Assembly: GCA_017889745.1 (NCBI GenBank)
Contig: JAGGAG010000148.1
Coordinates: forward strand, 1-6,218
Reading direction: 5' to 3'
Source of the DNA: Gemmatimonadota bacterium
GTDB lineage: Bacteria; Gemmatimonadota; Gemmatimonadetes; Gemmatimonadales; GWC2-71-9
DNA: 6,218 nt
The notes under the pieces are model-generated. The model did no database searches. It saw only the letters and a program-made list of their open reading frames with translations, and was not told where the DNA came from. Below, piece after piece: positions 5,325 through 6,218 of the stretch. The position numbers and the translations under genes are program-made. How positions within the stretch are numbered: the stretch's first letter is position 1; each line of letters starts with the position of its first letter.

Positions 5325-6218
5325 ATGGTGGTTCGCGCCGCTCTCCTTGTCGCACTCGCCGGTGCCGTCCCGGCGCCGCCGGTCACTCCCGTCATCAGGG
5401 AGTATGTCGTGTCACGCCCCGGGAACTTCCCGCACGATCCGGCGGTTGGCGCCGACGGCATCGTGTGGTACACGGACCAGACCAACAGTTACATCGGGCG
5501 GCTCGATCCGGCCACCGGGATCATTACGGACTATCCCACGCCCACGCCGGGCTCGGGGCCGCACGGCATCGTGGTCGCTCCCGACGGCGGCGTCTGGTAC
5601 ACCGGCCAGCGCACCGGCATCATCGGGAGGCTCGACCCGGCAACCAAGGAGATCACCGAGTACGCGCTGCCAGCGGCGACGGCCCACCCGCACACCCCAA
5701 TCTGGGCCGGCGGCGTCATCTGGTACACCGACGCCAACAACAACACCTATGGCCGGCTCGACCCCGCCACCGGGCAGGTGCGGCACTTCACCAGCACAAC
5801 GGCCAACTCGGTGCCCTATGGCATCGTGTCAGCGCCCGACGGTCACATCTGGATCGCGCTGCTCGGCACCAACAAGCTGGGCCGGGTGGACACTACGAGC
5901 GGCGCGATGACGGAGTTCATGCTGCCGCAGGGAGCACGGCCTCGGCGCCTGCAGGTGGCCGACGATGGCACCGTCTGGTACACCGACTACGGGCGGGGCT
6001 ATCTCGGGGCCCTCGATCCGCGCAGCTCGAAGGTGCGTGAATGGCCGGCCCTGTTCCCTGGTGAAGGGCCTTACGGCATCGCGATCGGGCCCGATGACGC
6101 GATCTGGTACAACAACGCCAGGGGCGACGCGATGACCCGGTTCGACCCGAAAACCGGGCAGTCCACGCTCCTGCAGATCCCCACCAAGGGCGCGGTCGTC
6201 CGCCACATGGTCACGGAT
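5325..6218 (+). CDS. Exported Vgb-like (streptogramin-lyase family) beta-propeller protein, 3' truncated
   Basis: 298 residues are visible and the frame is still open at the right edge. The N-terminus is a short signal peptide (VVRAALLVALAGAVPA, cleavage near residue 17), so the protein is probably periplasmic or secreted. The body is a regular repeat of the type PhGIv-aPDG-vWYTd-IGRLDPaTG-iteY. The key Trp recurs at 48, 91, 133, 176, 218 and 261, a 42-43 residue period, so six blades are visible. This is the virginiamycin B lyase (Vgb)/NHL-like propeller architecture. Environmental proteins of this group are widely annotated as streptogramin lyases, but most have no tested activity. Here the blades read WYTD, WYTG, WIAL and WYNN rather than the WFTE often seen, so lyase function should not be assumed. 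A full protein would have about 300-370 residues, so one blade or the closing strand is missing. The fold is confident; the function is unknown. Confidence 0.85.
   Translation, partial: MVVRAALLVALAGAVPAPPVTPVIREYVVSRPGNFPHDPAVGADGIVWYTDQTNSYIGRLDPATGIITDYPTPTPGSGPHGIVVAPDGGVWYTGQRTGIIGRLDPATKEITEYALPAATAHPHTPIWAGGVIWYTDANNNTYGRLDPATGQVRHFTSTTANSVPYGIVSAPDGHIWIALLGTNKLGRVDTTSGAMTEFMLPQGARPRRLQVADDGTVWYTDYGRGYLGALDPRSSKVREWPALFPGEGPYGIAIGPDDAIWYNNARGDAMTRFDPKTGQSTLLQIPTKGAVVRHMVTD

Noticed and set aside
5462..6218. DNA-level repeats in the propeller gene as a mobile or CRISPR-like array
   Set aside because: The period follows the protein blades with codon-level variation and no spacer-like unique segments; it is coding repetition.

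Overview
The window is G+C-rich (about two thirds by eye) and densely coded. It reads like a piece of a Gemmatimonadota or related FCB-group chromosome. That placement is an inference from three things: a HmuY-type lipoprotein coupled to an outer-membrane TonB-dependent receptor that carries an N-terminal carboxypeptidase-regulatory-like domain, a bifunctional PGI/PMI, and the codon bias. No rRNA or other phylogenetic marker is present, so the assignment is tentative.

Layout: (1) 1-567 (+) is the C-terminal part of a bifunctional phosphoglucose/phosphomannose isomerase, cut by the left edge. (2) 564-1241 (-) is a DtxR/MntR-type metal-dependent repressor with a C-terminal FeoA/SH3-like domain. 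It converges on the isomerase, and both TAG stops share one CTAG. Its start is anomalous: no ATG, GTG or TTG lies where the conserved N-terminus begins. (3) A divergent intergenic region of about 200 bp follows. (4) 1445-2542 (+) is a HmuY-family lipoprotein, and 2539-4671 (+) is a TonB-dependent receptor whose GTG start overlaps the lipoprotein stop by 4 bp. These two form a surface-lipoprotein/receptor uptake operon. (5) 4689-5252 (-) is a NUDIX hydrolase of the CoA-pyrophosphatase type, convergent with the receptor. (6) 5325-6218 (+) is an exported, Vgb-like beta-propeller running off the right edge.

How the genes may work together: the divergent DtxR-type regulator, the HmuY-like lipoprotein and the receptor look like a regulated metal or haem uptake unit. 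The lipoprotein would capture a ligand at the cell surface, the receptor would import it using TonB energy, and the metal-sensing repressor would plausibly control the shared intergenic region. Two details make it atypical. The lipoprotein appears to be a tandem duplication of the HmuY fold, and neither partner shows an obvious canonical haem-histidine pattern, so the cargo is open. The isomerase, NUDIX enzyme and propeller show no evident functional link to the uptake unit.

No tRNA, rRNA, CRISPR array, insertion sequence or convincing intrinsic terminator was seen.
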